Shown: positions 19,267 to 27,572 of the stretch, in pieces
Numbering within the stretch: position 1 is the stretch's first letter
Layout of the letters: the number at the start of each line of letters is the position of its first letter
Assembly: GCF_003293595.1 (NCBI RefSeq)
Contig: NZ_CP022162.1
Location: forward strand, 466,346 to 530,345
Length of the DNA: 64,000 nucleotides
Source of the DNA: Microbacterium sp. PM5
Lineage (GTDB): Bacteria > Actinomycetota > Actinomycetes > Actinomycetales > Microbacteriaceae
Direction: 5' to 3'
Notes under the pieces: model-generated
What the model was told of the DNA's origin: nothing
The model's input: only the letters and a program-made list of their open reading frames with translations
The model's database searches: none
Program-made: the position numbers and the translations under genes

Positions 19267-20520
19267 TCAACCGAGCTTGGCGGCGATCGAGTCGGCCATC
19301 TGGGTCCACTGCGCGGCAGGGTCGCCGCCGCCCTTGATCAGGGCGGCCTCCGTCTTGCCCCAGTCGTCCCACACCGAGCCCATCTGCGGGATCGACGGCA
19401 TCGGCACCGCGTTCGCGCCGACCTTGGCGAAGCCGGCGACGATCGGGTCGGACTTGGCGGCGTCGAACGCGGCGGTCAGTGCCGGGGGACGCCCGCCGGC
19501 CTTGAAGAGAGCCGTCTGCACATCGGCGGTGGCGATGTAGTTCACGAGGAACTCGTTCGCGATCAGCGCGTTGGCGCTCTTGGCGCTCACGAAGAACGTC
19601 TGCACGCCGGCGAAGGGCTGTGCGTCACCGCCGCCCGCCGTCGGAATCGCGTCGACCGCGACGTCGATGCCGGCCTTCTGGGCGTCGGCGACGTTCCACG
19701 GGCCGGTGAGGAAGTACGGCGACTTGCCGGCGTTGAAGGCTTCCTTGGCCAGGTCGCCGGAGAGGTTGAGGTTCAGCACCTTGGTGCCGGTGTCTCCCTG
19801 CGCGGTGAGCCACGCGGCGAACTTCTGTCCGCCCTCGTCGCCGATCGACAGCTTGCTCGCGTCGTACGAGCCATCGGCATTGCGCCCGAAGACCGAGGTG
19901 CCGAAGGAGGTCTGGAACGGGTACAGGTGGTACGGGTCGGACGCCTGCGGGTCCAGGCCCACGACGAACGGGTACTCCGTGCCGGCGGCGCGGCCCTTCG
20001 CGATCATGTCGTCGTAGGTGGCCGGGGTGGAGTCGGCCAGCGCGGTGTTGCGCAGCACGGCGATGTTCTCGATGGCGTACGGAAGGCCGTAGGTCTTGCC
20101 GTCGTAGGTGACCGCCTCGATGGCGACCTTCTTGAAGTCGGCCGCCTTGTCGCCCAGTTCGACCGGCGCCACGATTCCGTCCTTGACGAACGCGCCGATC
20201 CAGTCGTGCCCGCCGATCGTGATGTCGGGTCCCTTGCCCGTAGGCACCTGTGCGGTGAACTCGTCGCGGATCTTGCCGTAGTCCTTGACGACGAGGTTGA
20301 CCTTGACGCCCTTCTCCTGCTCGAACTTCTTCGCCACATCCTCGAGCGCTCGCGCACGGTCGGCGTCGACCCACACGGTCAGCTCGCCGCTGGTGGCGGC
20401 CTGTGCGTCGCCGCTGGTCGTCGGTTGTGCGGTCGTGCTGCCGGAGCAGCCGGCGAGCGCCAGGATGCCGGACGCCACGAGCAGTCCGAGGGCGACGGCG
20501 CCCTTCTTCTTCACCTTCAT
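19267..20520 (-). CDS. Maltose/maltodextrin-type extracellular solute-binding lipoprotein (MalE type)
   Basis: A 417-residue CUT1 family 1 binding protein. The N-terminus has KVKKK, a hydrophobic core and the lipobox ALAGC (Cys25), so the mature protein is anchored outside the membrane. The start of the mature fold (ELTVWVDADRARALEDVAKK) matches maltose-binding proteins. It delivers sugar to the two permeases encoded downstream. The ATG at 20520 has AGAGAGG nearby; the frame extends upstream into the operator region without a better start. The gene is first in the operon and diverges from the LacI regulator, whose two operators at 20660-20699 lie about 140 bases upstream. Confidence 0.94.
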   Translation of the reverse strand: MKVKKKGAVALGLLVASGILALAGCSGSTTAQPTTSGDAQAATSGELTVWVDADRARALEDVAKKFEQEKGVKVNLVVKDYGKIRDEFTAQVPTGKGPDITIGGHDWIGAFVKDGIVAPVELGDKAADFKKVAIEAVTYDGKTYGLPYAIENIAVLRNTALADSTPATYDDMIAKGRAAGTEYPFVVGLDPQASDPYHLYPFQTSFGTSVFGRNADGSYDASKLSIGDEGGQKFAAWLTAQGDTGTKVLNLNLSGDLAKEAFNAGKSPYFLTGPWNVADAQKAGIDVAVDAIPTAGGGDAQPFAGVQTFFVSAKSANALIANEFLVNYIATADVQTALFKAGGRPPALTAAFDAAKSDPIVAGFAKVGANAVPMPSIPQMGSVWDDWGKTEAALIKGGGDPAAQWTQMADSIAAKLG

Positions 20521-20659
20521 CGGTGTGCCTCTCTCTGGGATCACAGGGGGAGGGGGGCCGTAGCTCGGCTGCTCCGCCGCCCTGTCGTGATGTCGCACCG
20601 GGTGCGAACGCCCTCCATTGTGCGGTCGAAAAGTGCGCGATCACGGGTTCGTTATGGAA

Positions 20660-20675
20660 CTGTGACCGGTTACAG
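20660..20675. promoter_or_regulatory. LacI-type operator 1
   Basis: CTGTGACCGGTTACAG is a 16-base near-perfect palindrome (one mismatch pair) centred on CG, the hallmark of LacI-family operators. It lies between the divergent sugar transporter operon and the LacI-type gene, so autoregulation and operon control are likely. Confidence 0.75.
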
Positions 20676-20683
20676 TCCCGGGA

Positions 20684-20699
20684 CTGTGATCGGTTACAG
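20684..20699. promoter_or_regulatory. LacI-type operator 2
   Basis: CTGTGATCGGTTACAG repeats operator 1 with a single change, 24 bases away centre to centre (just over two helical turns). This spacing suits cooperative binding by two repressor dimers on one DNA face. The half-site GGTTACAG is identical in both. Confidence 0.75.
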
Positions 20700-20753
20700 T
20701 GAAGGGTGCGGTTGTGGCCGTGTTCGTTGTAGACACCGGTAGAGTCGGCTCTC

Positions 20754-21767
20754 GTGACACCCAGCGATGTGCCGAAGAAGCCGACCATCCGCGACGTCGC
20801 CGCCGCGGCCGGCGTCTCGTACGGAACGGTCTCGCGCGTGCTCAACGGAGGGCACTGGGTGTCGCCCGAAGCCCGCGCCGCCGTCGATGCCGCGATCGTC
20901 TCGACGGGCTACACGACCAATCAGGCTGCGCGCAGCCTCGCGACCGGAAAGACCGGCTCGCTCGCCTTCCTTCTCACCGAGTCCCAGCACGTCCTGCTGT
21001 CGGATCCGAACATGGCGCTGCTGCTGCGAGGGGCGACCGATGCGGTCTCCGAGCGTGGGATGACCCTCGTGCTCCTGATCGCCGACACCGAGCGCGAACA
21101 GGCCAACGCGGCCCGATATGTGCGCGCCGGCCACGTCGACGGCGTCCTGCTCGTCTCCTCTCACGAATCCGATGATCTGCTCGGCTCGTTGGTGAACGCG
21201 GGCGTGCCGACCGTGTGCTCCGGCATCCCGCTGTGGGAAGGGCGCACCGTTGCGCACGTCGCCATCGACGAGGTGGGCTCGGCACGCACGATGACGCGGC
21301 ACCTCATGGATGGCGGGCACCGCCGCATCGCGCTGATCACCGGACCGCTCGACACCCCCAGCGGCCGTTTCCGCCTCGACGGCTTTCGCGACGAACTCGG
21401 CGACCACTTCGACGAGGACCTCGTCGAAGTGGTGCCGTTCACCCGTGAGGCGGGCGCGGAGGCGATGGCTCGACTTCTCGCGCGCGCGCCCGACGTCGAT
21501 GCGGTGTTCGCGGCAAGCGACCTGCTCGCCGTCGGTGCCGCCCAGACGCTCGCTGCGCAGGGGCGACGCATTCCTCAGGACGTCGCGCTCGCCGGTTTCG
21601 ACGACTCGGGGCTCGCCGAGGCGCACACGCCGCCGCTGACCACCATCCGCCAGCCCTGGGCCCAGATCAGCGCCACGATGGTCGAGATGGTGCTGGAGGC
21701 GATCGCCGGCGGCCATCCGGATGCCGTCGTGCTGCCGACCACGCTCGTCGTCCGCGAAAGCGCCTGA
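20754..21767 (+). CDS. LacI family transcriptional repressor of the maltodextrin operon
   Basis: A 337-residue LacI/GalR regulator. The N-terminal helix-turn-helix (TIRDVAAAAGVSYGTVSRVLN, residues 11-31) is followed by the hinge motif NQAARSLATGKT and a periplasmic-binding-protein-like sensor domain. The effector is probably a maltodextrin, judged from its divergent position to the transporter operon. The GTG at 20754 lies eight bases after TAGAGT, in line with a leaderless or nearly leaderless mRNA. Two CG-centred palindromes in the intergenic region are its likely operators. Confidence 0.93.
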   Translation: MTPSDVPKKPTIRDVAAAAGVSYGTVSRVLNGGHWVSPEARAAVDAAIVSTGYTTNQAARSLATGKTGSLAFLLTESQHVLLSDPNMALLLRGATDAVSERGMTLVLLIADTEREQANAARYVRAGHVDGVLLVSSHESDDLLGSLVNAGVPTVCSGIPLWEGRTVAHVAIDEVGSARTMTRHLMDGGHRRIALITGPLDTPSGRFRLDGFRDELGDHFDEDLVEVVPFTREAGAEAMARLLARAPDVDAVFAASDLLAVGAAQTLAAQGRRIPQDVALAGFDDSGLAEAHTPPLTTIRQPWAQISATMVEMVLEAIAGGHPDAVVLPTTLVVRESA

Positions 21768-21829
21768 GACGCGCACCGACGCACCGACGGCTCGACGTCA
21801 CACGCGGGAGCCGGCGCGTCGCCCGGAAC

Positions 21830-21835
21830 TAGACT
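21830..21835 (+). promoter_or_regulatory. Leaderless -10 box of metG
   Basis: TAGACT ends exactly six bases before the metG GTG at 21842, so transcription is expected to begin at the start codon. No Shine-Dalgarno sequence precedes the gene. Confidence 0.55.
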
Positions 21836-21841
21836 CGTCGG

Positions 21842-23407
21842 GTGACATCTGGTCAGTCCTTCTACATCACGACGCCGATCTACTATCCGAGCGACCTGCC
21901 GCACATCGGACACGGGTACACGACGGTCGCCGTCGACACGCTCGCGCGCTGGCACCGCCAGGCGGGGGACGACACGTGGATGCTCACGGGCACCGACGAG
22001 CACGGGCAGAAGATGCTGCGCGCCGCGGCCGCGAACGGAGTGACTCCGCAGGAGTGGGTCGACAAGCTCGTCACCGAGTCGTGGTTCCCGTTGCTGAAGA
22101 CCCTCGACGTCGCGAACGATGACTTCATCCGCACGACGCAGCCGCGCCACGAGGAGCGCGTGCAGCAGTTCGTGAAGGCGCTCTACGACCGTGGCTACAT
22201 CTATGCCGGCGAGTACGAGGCGCTCTACTGCGTGGGCTGTGAGGAGTTCAAGCCGGAGGCGGAGATCGTCGACGGCACCGGTGCGTTCGAGGGGCTCAAG
22301 GTCTGCGCGATCCACTCGAAGCCGTTGGAGCTGCTGCAGGAGAAGAACTACTTCTTCAAGCTCAGCGAGTTCCAGGACCGCCTGCTCGAGCTCTACAAGA
22401 CCGAGCCCGACTTCGTCCGGCCCGAGTCGGCGCGCAACGAGGTCGTCTCGTTCGTGCGTTCGGGGCTGAAGGATCTGTCGATCTCGCGCTCGGCGTTCGA
22501 CTGGGGCATCACCGTTCCGTGGGACCCGTCACACGTGATCTACGTGTGGGTGGATGCGCTGCTGAACTATGCGACCGCGGTCGGGTACGGCACCGACCCG
22601 GACCAGTTCGAGCGACGGTGGCCGGCCTTCCACGTCGTGGGCAAGGACATCCTGCGCTTCCACGCGGTGATCTGGCCCGCGATGCTGATGGCTGCCGGTC
22701 TCGACGTGCCCCGCGGTGTCTTCGCGCACGGCTGGCTGTTGGTCGGCGGTGAGAAGATGTCGAAGTCGAAGCTCACCGGCATCGCCCCGACGGAGATCAC
22801 CGATGTGTTCGGCTCGGACGCCTACCGGTTCTACTTCCTGTCGGCGATCGCGTTCGGCCAGGACGGCTCGTTCTCGTGGGAGGACCTCTCGGCGCGCTAC
22901 CAGGCGGAGCTCGCGAACGGATTCGGCAACCTCGCGTCGCGGACGACGGCGATGATCGAGAAGTACTTCGAGGGCATCGTGCCGCCGCCCGCCGCGTACA
23001 CGGAGGGCGATCTCGGCATCCAGAGGATCGTGGCGGATGCCGCGACGGCGGCCGATGCGGCGATGGAGCGCTTCCGTCCGGACGAGGCGATCGCGGCGAT
23101 CTGGACGATCGTCGACGCGCTCAACGGCTACATCACCGAGAACGCCCCGTGGGCGCTGGCGAAGGACGACGCTCAGCGTGCCCGTCTTGCGACGGTGCTC
23201 TACACGGCGGCGGAGGGTCTGCGTGCGCTCGCGGTGCTGCTGAGCCCCGTGATGCCGATCGCCACCGAGAAGCTGTGGGTCGCGCTCGGGCACGCGGGGC
23301 GTCTGCGGGATCAGCCGCTGCGCGAGGCCGGGAGCTGGGGAGTGCTTGTGCCCGGCACCAGCGTCAACGGCCTCGAGCCGCTGTTCCCCCGGATCGAGCA
23401 GCCCTGA
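21842..23407 (+). CDS. metG: Methionyl-tRNA synthetase
   Basis: A 521-residue class I synthetase that charges tRNA-Met. The HIGH motif is at residues 21-24 (PHIGHGY) and KMSKS at 305-309 (GEKMSKSKL). The connective domain keeps CVGCEEF and a later Cys, the reduced zinc-knuckle form seen in the shorter MetRS type. The anticodon-binding helical domain follows, and there is no C-terminal tRNA-binding extension, so the length is typical of actinobacterial MetG. The GTG start at 21842 follows TAGACT by six bases. The tatD gene lies downstream, the usual metG-tatD-rsmA arrangement, although rsmA here is 14 kb away. Confidence 0.97.
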   Translation: MTSGQSFYITTPIYYPSDLPHIGHGYTTVAVDTLARWHRQAGDDTWMLTGTDEHGQKMLRAAAANGVTPQEWVDKLVTESWFPLLKTLDVANDDFIRTTQPRHEERVQQFVKALYDRGYIYAGEYEALYCVGCEEFKPEAEIVDGTGAFEGLKVCAIHSKPLELLQEKNYFFKLSEFQDRLLELYKTEPDFVRPESARNEVVSFVRSGLKDLSISRSAFDWGITVPWDPSHVIYVWVDALLNYATAVGYGTDPDQFERRWPAFHVVGKDILRFHAVIWPAMLMAAGLDVPRGVFAHGWLLVGGEKMSKSKLTGIAPTEITDVFGSDAYRFYFLSAIAFGQDGSFSWEDLSARYQAELANGFGNLASRTTAMIEKYFEGIVPPPAAYTEGDLGIQRIVADAATAADAAMERFRPDEAIAAIWTIVDALNGYITENAPWALAKDDAQRARLATVLYTAAEGLRALAVLLSPVMPIATEKLWVALGHAGRLRDQPLREAGSWGVLVPGTSVNGLEPLFPRIEQP

Positions 23408-23430
23408 CCCGTCCCACCCGTCCCCTCCAT

Positions 23431-23506
23431 CGTGTCCCACTTGCGGGGCGGCATGTCCCTAAAGGTGCTTTGCGCACGTGCTCTCTTCGACAGAGAGTGG
23501 GACACG
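23431..23506. repeat. Intergenic inverted repeat with GTGTCCCACT arms
   Basis: Perfect 11-base arms (CGTGTCCCACT at 23431-23441 and its complement at 23496-23506) enclose 54 bases. It lies in the 142-base gap between metG and tatD. The core TGTCCCACT also occurs at 2755-2763, and GGGACAC recurs in the 21-bp array there, which suggests a dispersed element. It could fold as a long stem-loop in the transcript. Confidence 0.6.
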
Positions 23507-23549
23507 GAGGCGCGGGGGGAACAGTGCGCCGGATCGAAGAAGAGAGGGG

Positions 23550-24443
23550 ATGCCGGTGAGCGACGCCGTTGATCCGTCGACGTACGTCCGCGTGCGCGAG
23601 AAGAGCTCACGCGACGTGTCATATCCGCCGGCGCCCGAGCCGCTGCCGGTCGCCGTCTACGACAATCACACGCATCTCGAGATCGAGGACGGCGAGGGTC
23701 TCCCGCTCGACGAGCAGATGCGTCTGGCCGCAGAGGTGAACGTCATCGGTGCCGTCCAGGCGGGCGGCGACATCGCGTCGAGCCGGTGGTCGGCGTGGGC
23801 CGCGGCATCCCACCCGCGCGTCCTCGCGGCGGTGGCGATACATCCCAACGAAGCACCCGCGTATGCCGAGCAGGGCATGCTCGGCGAGGCCATCGCCGTG
23901 ATCGACGAACTCGCCGCGCAGCCGCGCGTGCGGGCGATCGGTGAGACGGGGCTGGACTTCTTCCGCACCGACGAGACGGGCCGTCCAGCGCAGTTCGAGA
24001 GCTTCGAGGCGCACATCGCGTTGGCGAAGAAGCACGGCATCGCGATGCAGATCCACGACCGCGACGCCCACGAGGCCGTTCTCGAAACCCTCGATCGGGT
24101 CGGGGCTCCCGAGCGCACGGTGTTCCACTGCTTCTCCGGCGACGCCGACATGGCGCGCATCGCCGCCGACCGCGGCTATTGGCTGAGCTTCGCGGGCAAC
24201 ATCACGTTCAAGAACGCGCAGAACCTGCGCGACGCGCTGGAGGTGACGCCGCGCGAGCGGATCCTCGTCGAGACCGACGCACCGTTCCTCACCCCGACGC
24301 CGCTTCGCGGTCGGCCGAATGCGCCGTACCTGGTTCCGGTGACGGTGCGCTTCATGGCCGAGGAGCTGCGGATGCCGCTCGACGAGCTGTGCGCGCAGTT
24401 GGCGGCCAACACGCTCGAGGTCTACGGCGCGTTCGAGGACTGA
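23550..24443 (+). CDS. TatD family metal-dependent hydrolase (DNase)
   Basis: A 297-residue TatD-type TIM-barrel hydrolase, a metal-dependent 3'-5' deoxyribonuclease in characterised members. Metal ligands are visible: NHTHLE (His40, His42), GETGLDFF (Glu), the His of QIHDRD, HCFSGD (His) and VETDAPFL (Asp). About 35 residues precede the barrel. The ATG at 23550 is directly preceded by AGAGAGGGG, which is too close; the GTG at 23556 has better spacing and may be the real start, removing two residues. It follows metG on the same strand. Confidence 0.93.
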   Translation: MPVSDAVDPSTYVRVREKSSRDVSYPPAPEPLPVAVYDNHTHLEIEDGEGLPLDEQMRLAAEVNVIGAVQAGGDIASSRWSAWAAASHPRVLAAVAIHPNEAPAYAEQGMLGEAIAVIDELAAQPRVRAIGETGLDFFRTDETGRPAQFESFEAHIALAKKHGIAMQIHDRDAHEAVLETLDRVGAPERTVFHCFSGDADMARIAADRGYWLSFAGNITFKNAQNLRDALEVTPRERILVETDAPFLTPTPLRGRPNAPYLVPVTVRFMAEELRMPLDELCAQLAANTLEVYGAFED

Positions 24444-24504
24444 CGGGTGCCGGTCGGCCGGATTTCACCCCCCTGGATCGCTCGCCGTCCGTCACACTGG
24501 GACC

Positions 24505-25203
24505 ATGGAGTTCGCTGGGTTCCTCCCGGAAGACGCACCCGATCCGCGTGCCGCCTCGGAGGCGAGGCTGCGCGCCGTGTCGTTCCCGGTCTTCGAACTG
24601 CTCCCGCAACCGGCCGTCACTCGTCTGCCGATCACCGGCTTCACGGAGACATCGGGCTGGGCAGGTCACGAAGAGCTGACGGTGGAGTTCTCGTACACGC
24701 TGTGGCGGTACCCCGAGGATCGATCCGATCCGCGCAATGAGATCGAACTCGACGAGCAGACACGGCGTTCCATCGAGGAGGAACCCCCATGGGGACGACC
24801 GGCCTGGCTCGCCGAACAGGCCCAGCTCTTCCGGTATCCGATGCTGTGGAGTGCCGTCCGCACGGCATGGCAGGCATCGCCCGACCCGGAGAGGCACGCG
24901 CTCACGCCGGTGCTCATCGACCACACCAATGACGTGCTGCGCAACGTCTATCGCGAACAGCTGGGTCTGCCCGCGGTTCCCATGAGCTTTCCGGATGCCG
25001 GTGGCTGGCGCGCGACGCCGACGGTCGTGGCCCCGGCGTCGCTCACCGTCGACGGCCGGGACCGTTCCGGCCTGCATATCGACACCGACCCCTTCGTCTA
25101 CGCATGCGGGTTCCGTGCCGACGACGGTGTCGTCTGCACGATCGTGCTGCCACGGGACAGCCTGCCGTTTCTCGACCTGGAGATCACGACGCTGGGACGA
25201 TGA
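24505..25203 (+). CDS. Hypothetical protein
   Basis: A 232-residue acidic, soluble protein with no signal peptide or membrane segment. I do not recognise a family. Notable features are many Trp and Pro residues and the stretches FSYTLWRYPEDRSDP (residues 53-67) and SGLHIDTDPFVYACGFRADDG near the C-terminus (about 190-210). The ATG at 24505 lies six bases after CACACT, a weak match to the leaderless -10 pattern used elsewhere here. It converges on the MFS gene with a 29-base gap. Confidence 0.7.
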   Translation: MEFAGFLPEDAPDPRAASEARLRAVSFPVFELLPQPAVTRLPITGFTETSGWAGHEELTVEFSYTLWRYPEDRSDPRNEIELDEQTRRSIEEEPPWGRPAWLAEQAQLFRYPMLWSAVRTAWQASPDPERHALTPVLIDHTNDVLRNVYREQLGLPAVPMSFPDAGGWRATPTVVAPASLTVDGRDRSGLHIDTDPFVYACGFRADDGVVCTIVLPRDSLPFLDLEITTLGR

Positions 25204-25232
25204 GATCGACACGCGCGGACGAGTGTGCGCCG

Positions 25233-26519
25233 TCACCGCGGGGCGTCGGAACCGCCATCCGGCTCTGCCAGCACCGGTTTCGCCGCGGCGATCGATGAGA
25301 TCGAGCGCCAGACGAGGATGAGGGTCAACGCCGATCCGCCGAACGCGAACCACCAGGGCGCCGTGAGGCCCCAGGTCTGGGCGATCACGCCGCCGAGGGC
25401 CTGACCGATGACGAGCCCCGCGAAGACGCCGACCATGTTCACCGACGCGATGCGGCCCTGCAGCGTCAACGGTACGAGGCGCTGGCGGACGGTGGTCGAG
25501 ATCGTCGCCCAGACGAACGCGTACACGCCGAAGCCGAACATGATCACGAACGCGATCGCGGGCACCGTCGTCAGCGCGAAGGCGAGGTGCATGATCACTT
25601 CGAGCGTCAGACACACCCGCATGAGCGTCGCGAACGAGACGCGCCTCTCGAGCGCGCCGAAGATCCCGACACCGACGAGCCCACCCAGAGCCGATGCCGT
25701 CGTCAGCGCTCCGTAGCCGACCGGACCCATGCCGAGATGGTCGGTGGCGTACAGCACGAGAATGCCCCAGGGTGCCGCCCACGTGATGTTGAAGACCAGG
25801 ATGATCATGACCAGCGTGCGCACGGGCGGGTTCGCCCGCAGCCACCGCAGACCCTCGCGGATCGGCTGCGCCGGCCGCTCGGCATCCGCCGCGTCGCGAT
25901 CCGGGATCGGCGTGCGGGCGATGCGTGCGATGAGCACGATGGCCAGTGTCACGCAGATGATCTGGGTGACGAACGGCCAGAACGATCCCACCGCGAACAG
26001 GAACGCGCCCAGCGGCGGACCGGCGAGCTGGTTCGCGACCAGATAGCCGGCCTGAAGTCTGGCATTGCCGAGACCGAGATCCGCGGGACGCACGAGCATG
26101 GGCAGCAGCGTGCTGCCGGCCGTGTCGGCGAACACCTCCGCCGTTCCGTAGAGGAACGCGGCCACCAGCACGATCCACACGCTCACGGCGCCGGTCACGA
26201 GGAACACGACCAGGCCGGCGACGACGAGGGCGCGCAGGGCGTTCGCGACGAGGACGAGCCGGCGGCGGTCGTGATGGTCGGCCACAGACCCCGCGAACAG
26301 GCCGAAGAGCAGCCATGGCAGGTACTGCATCATGGCACCGCCGGCTACGAGGATCGGCGAACTCGTGAGCGAGGCGATGAGCAACGGGGATGCCGACAGG
26401 GCGATCCCGTCGCCGAGGTTGCTCGTCCAGGACGAGCTCAGCAACCAGCGGAAGTCACGCCCGAGGCGGCGGGGAGCGACGATCTCGCCGACGGAACGGG
26501 GACGGTCGGCGACGGGCAC
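25233..26519 (-). CDS. MFS transporter, EntS-like exporter type
   Basis: A 428-residue major facilitator with twelve predicted membrane helices. The loop between helices 2 and 3 reads GLFAGSVADHHDRRRLV, the MFS motif A in the variant typical of the EntS/MFS_3 exporters. The GTG at 26519 lies six bases after a minus-strand TACGAT hexamer, while the GTG at 26522 is only three bases away, so I choose 26519. The gap upstream holds a 32-bp tandem repeat. Drug, siderophore or metabolite export is possible; the sequence does not say which. Confidence 0.9.
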   Translation of the reverse strand: MPVADRPRSVGEIVAPRRLGRDFRWLLSSSWTSNLGDGIALSASPLLIASLTSSPILVAGGAMMQYLPWLLFGLFAGSVADHHDRRRLVLVANALRALVVAGLVVFLVTGAVSVWIVLVAAFLYGTAEVFADTAGSTLLPMLVRPADLGLGNARLQAGYLVANQLAGPPLGAFLFAVGSFWPFVTQIICVTLAIVLIARIARTPIPDRDAADAERPAQPIREGLRWLRANPPVRTLVMIILVFNITWAAPWGILVLYATDHLGMGPVGYGALTTASALGGLVGVGIFGALERRVSFATLMRVCLTLEVIMHLAFALTTVPAIAFVIMFGFGVYAFVWATISTTVRQRLVPLTLQGRIASVNMVGVFAGLVIGQALGGVIAQTWGLTAPWWFAFGGSALTLILVWRSISSIAAAKPVLAEPDGGSDAPR

Positions 26520-26525
26520 CACGCC

Positions 26526-26531
26526 ATCGTA
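26526..26531 (-). promoter_or_regulatory. Leaderless -10 box of the MFS gene
   Basis: TACGAT on the minus strand (26531 to 26526) lies six bases before the GTG at 26519. It directly abuts the G-rich tandem repeat upstream, which could affect promoter opening. Confidence 0.45.
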
Positions 26532-26534
26532 GGC

Positions 26535-26610
26535 GGCGCGGGGCGGGCCGGCGCGGGGCGGGCAGGGGCGCGGGGCGGGCCGGCGCGGGGCGGGCAGGGG
26601 GCGGGGCGGG
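26535..26610. repeat. Perfect 32-bp G-rich tandem duplication
   Basis: Two identical 32-base copies (26535-26566 and 26567-26598), followed by a shorter GGGGCGGGGCGGG stretch. The plus strand carries many runs of three to four G, so G-quadruplex formation is possible. It fills the gap between the stop of the LacI-type gene and the MFS promoter. Confidence 0.85.
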
Positions 26611-26615
26611 TGGGC

Positions 26616-27572
26616 TCAGCGGGTGGTCGAGCCGCGCACCAGCTCGTAGGGCAGCTCGATCGCGCGCGGGGGATCGCCGGCGTCGAGCGCGGCGAACATC
26701 ACCTCGGGGGCTTTCTCCGGATGCAGGCACAGGTGCGTGATCCCCAGGCGCGCGTTCATGTCGCACTCGATCGTGCACAGCACCAGCAGTTGCAGATCCC
26801 GGGGCATGACGACGTCGATCTGCTCGAGATGCAGGTAGATCTCCGGCCCTTCCTCGCAGTAGGCGAACACGGCGTCGGCGTCGGCCTCGAGCAGTTCGTG
26901 CAGCGCGGGTACGAGCCGTCGGCGCCCGGCATCGACCCGCGCCACGAGCGGGGTGCGGCCGTTGACGGCGCTCCAAGCGAGGTAGGCGCTTTCGCCGAGC
27001 TGATCTCGCGGCACCTCGCTCTCGTCGACGAGGAAGCCGATGCGCTGTGCGCCGGTCTCCGCCAGATGGGCGAGACCCGCGCGAACGGCCGCCGCGTAGC
27101 CGGTGCGGATCGTGAGGACCCCGCCCGGGACGGTGAGATCATTCGCCGCGACGGGAATGCCGGCGGCCACCGCATCGCGCAGGATCGTGCGGTCATCGGC
27201 GGGATCGGGAAAGTACAGGGCGTCGATCTGCGCCCCCGTCAGCAGGTCGGGACGGCTGTCGGGCAGCACCGTCACGGTGAATCCGCGTGTCGCGCCGGCC
27301 TCCACGAGCGCGTCGAGCTGACGCGCGCGCTGCAGTGCGCGCCGACCGTCCTGCAGCGAGTTGGCCGCCATCACGAAGCCGATCGACATCGTGCGGCCGC
27401 TGCGCAGCGCGCTCGCGTGCTTGTTGGGCGCGTAGCCCAGTTCCGCCGCCACCGCTTTGATGCGCTCGCGCGTCTCCGCGCTGAGGTTGCCGCGACCGTT
27501 CAGGGCTTGGCTGATCGCCGCCGTCGACACCCCCGCCCGCGCGGCGACGTCGCGGAGCGTGACGCGCGTCAT
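26616..27572 (-). CDS. LacI family transcriptional regulator coupled to hemA
   Basis: A 318-residue LacI/GalR regulator. The helix-turn-helix is TLRDVAARAGVSTAAISQAL (residues 5-24), followed by the hinge NKHASALRSGRT and a sensor domain of usual length. Its ATG overlaps the hemA stop as ATGA, so it is translationally coupled to hemA. That partnership is unusual for a LacI regulator, whose effectors are mostly sugars or nucleosides. No matching CG-centred operator was found in the hemA/hemE gap. It may be a passenger in the operon or link heme supply to carbon status; the sequence does not decide. Confidence 0.9.
   Translation of the reverse strand: MTRVTLRDVAARAGVSTAAISQALNGRGNLSAETRERIKAVAAELGYAPNKHASALRSGRTMSIGFVMAANSLQDGRRALQRARQLDALVEAGATRGFTVTVLPDSRPDLLTGAQIDALYFPDPADDRTILRDAVAAGIPVAANDLTVPGGVLTIRTGYAAAVRAGLAHLAETGAQRIGFLVDESEVPRDQLGESAYLAWSAVNGRTPLVARVDAGRRRLVPALHELLEADADAVFAYCEEGPEIYLHLEQIDVVMPRDLQLLVLCTIECDMNARLGITHLCLHPEKAPEVMFAALDAGDPPRAIELPYELVRGSTTR

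Larger units (their letters stand above)
20521..20753. promoter_or_regulatory. Divergent control region between the sugar transporter operon and the LacI gene
   Basis: This 233-base gap is the longest in the window. It contains two LacI-type operators (20660-20699), a long transporter leader, and a candidate minus-strand -10 (CATAAC, near 20651-20656) adjacent to the operators. On the plus strand TAGAGT at 20740-20745 lies eight bases before the regulator's GTG. I see no small gene in it. Confidence 0.55.

Noticed and set aside
26535..26598. CRISPR or attachment site
   Set aside because: There are only two perfect copies without spacers, no integrase gene nearby, and a simple G-rich sequence.
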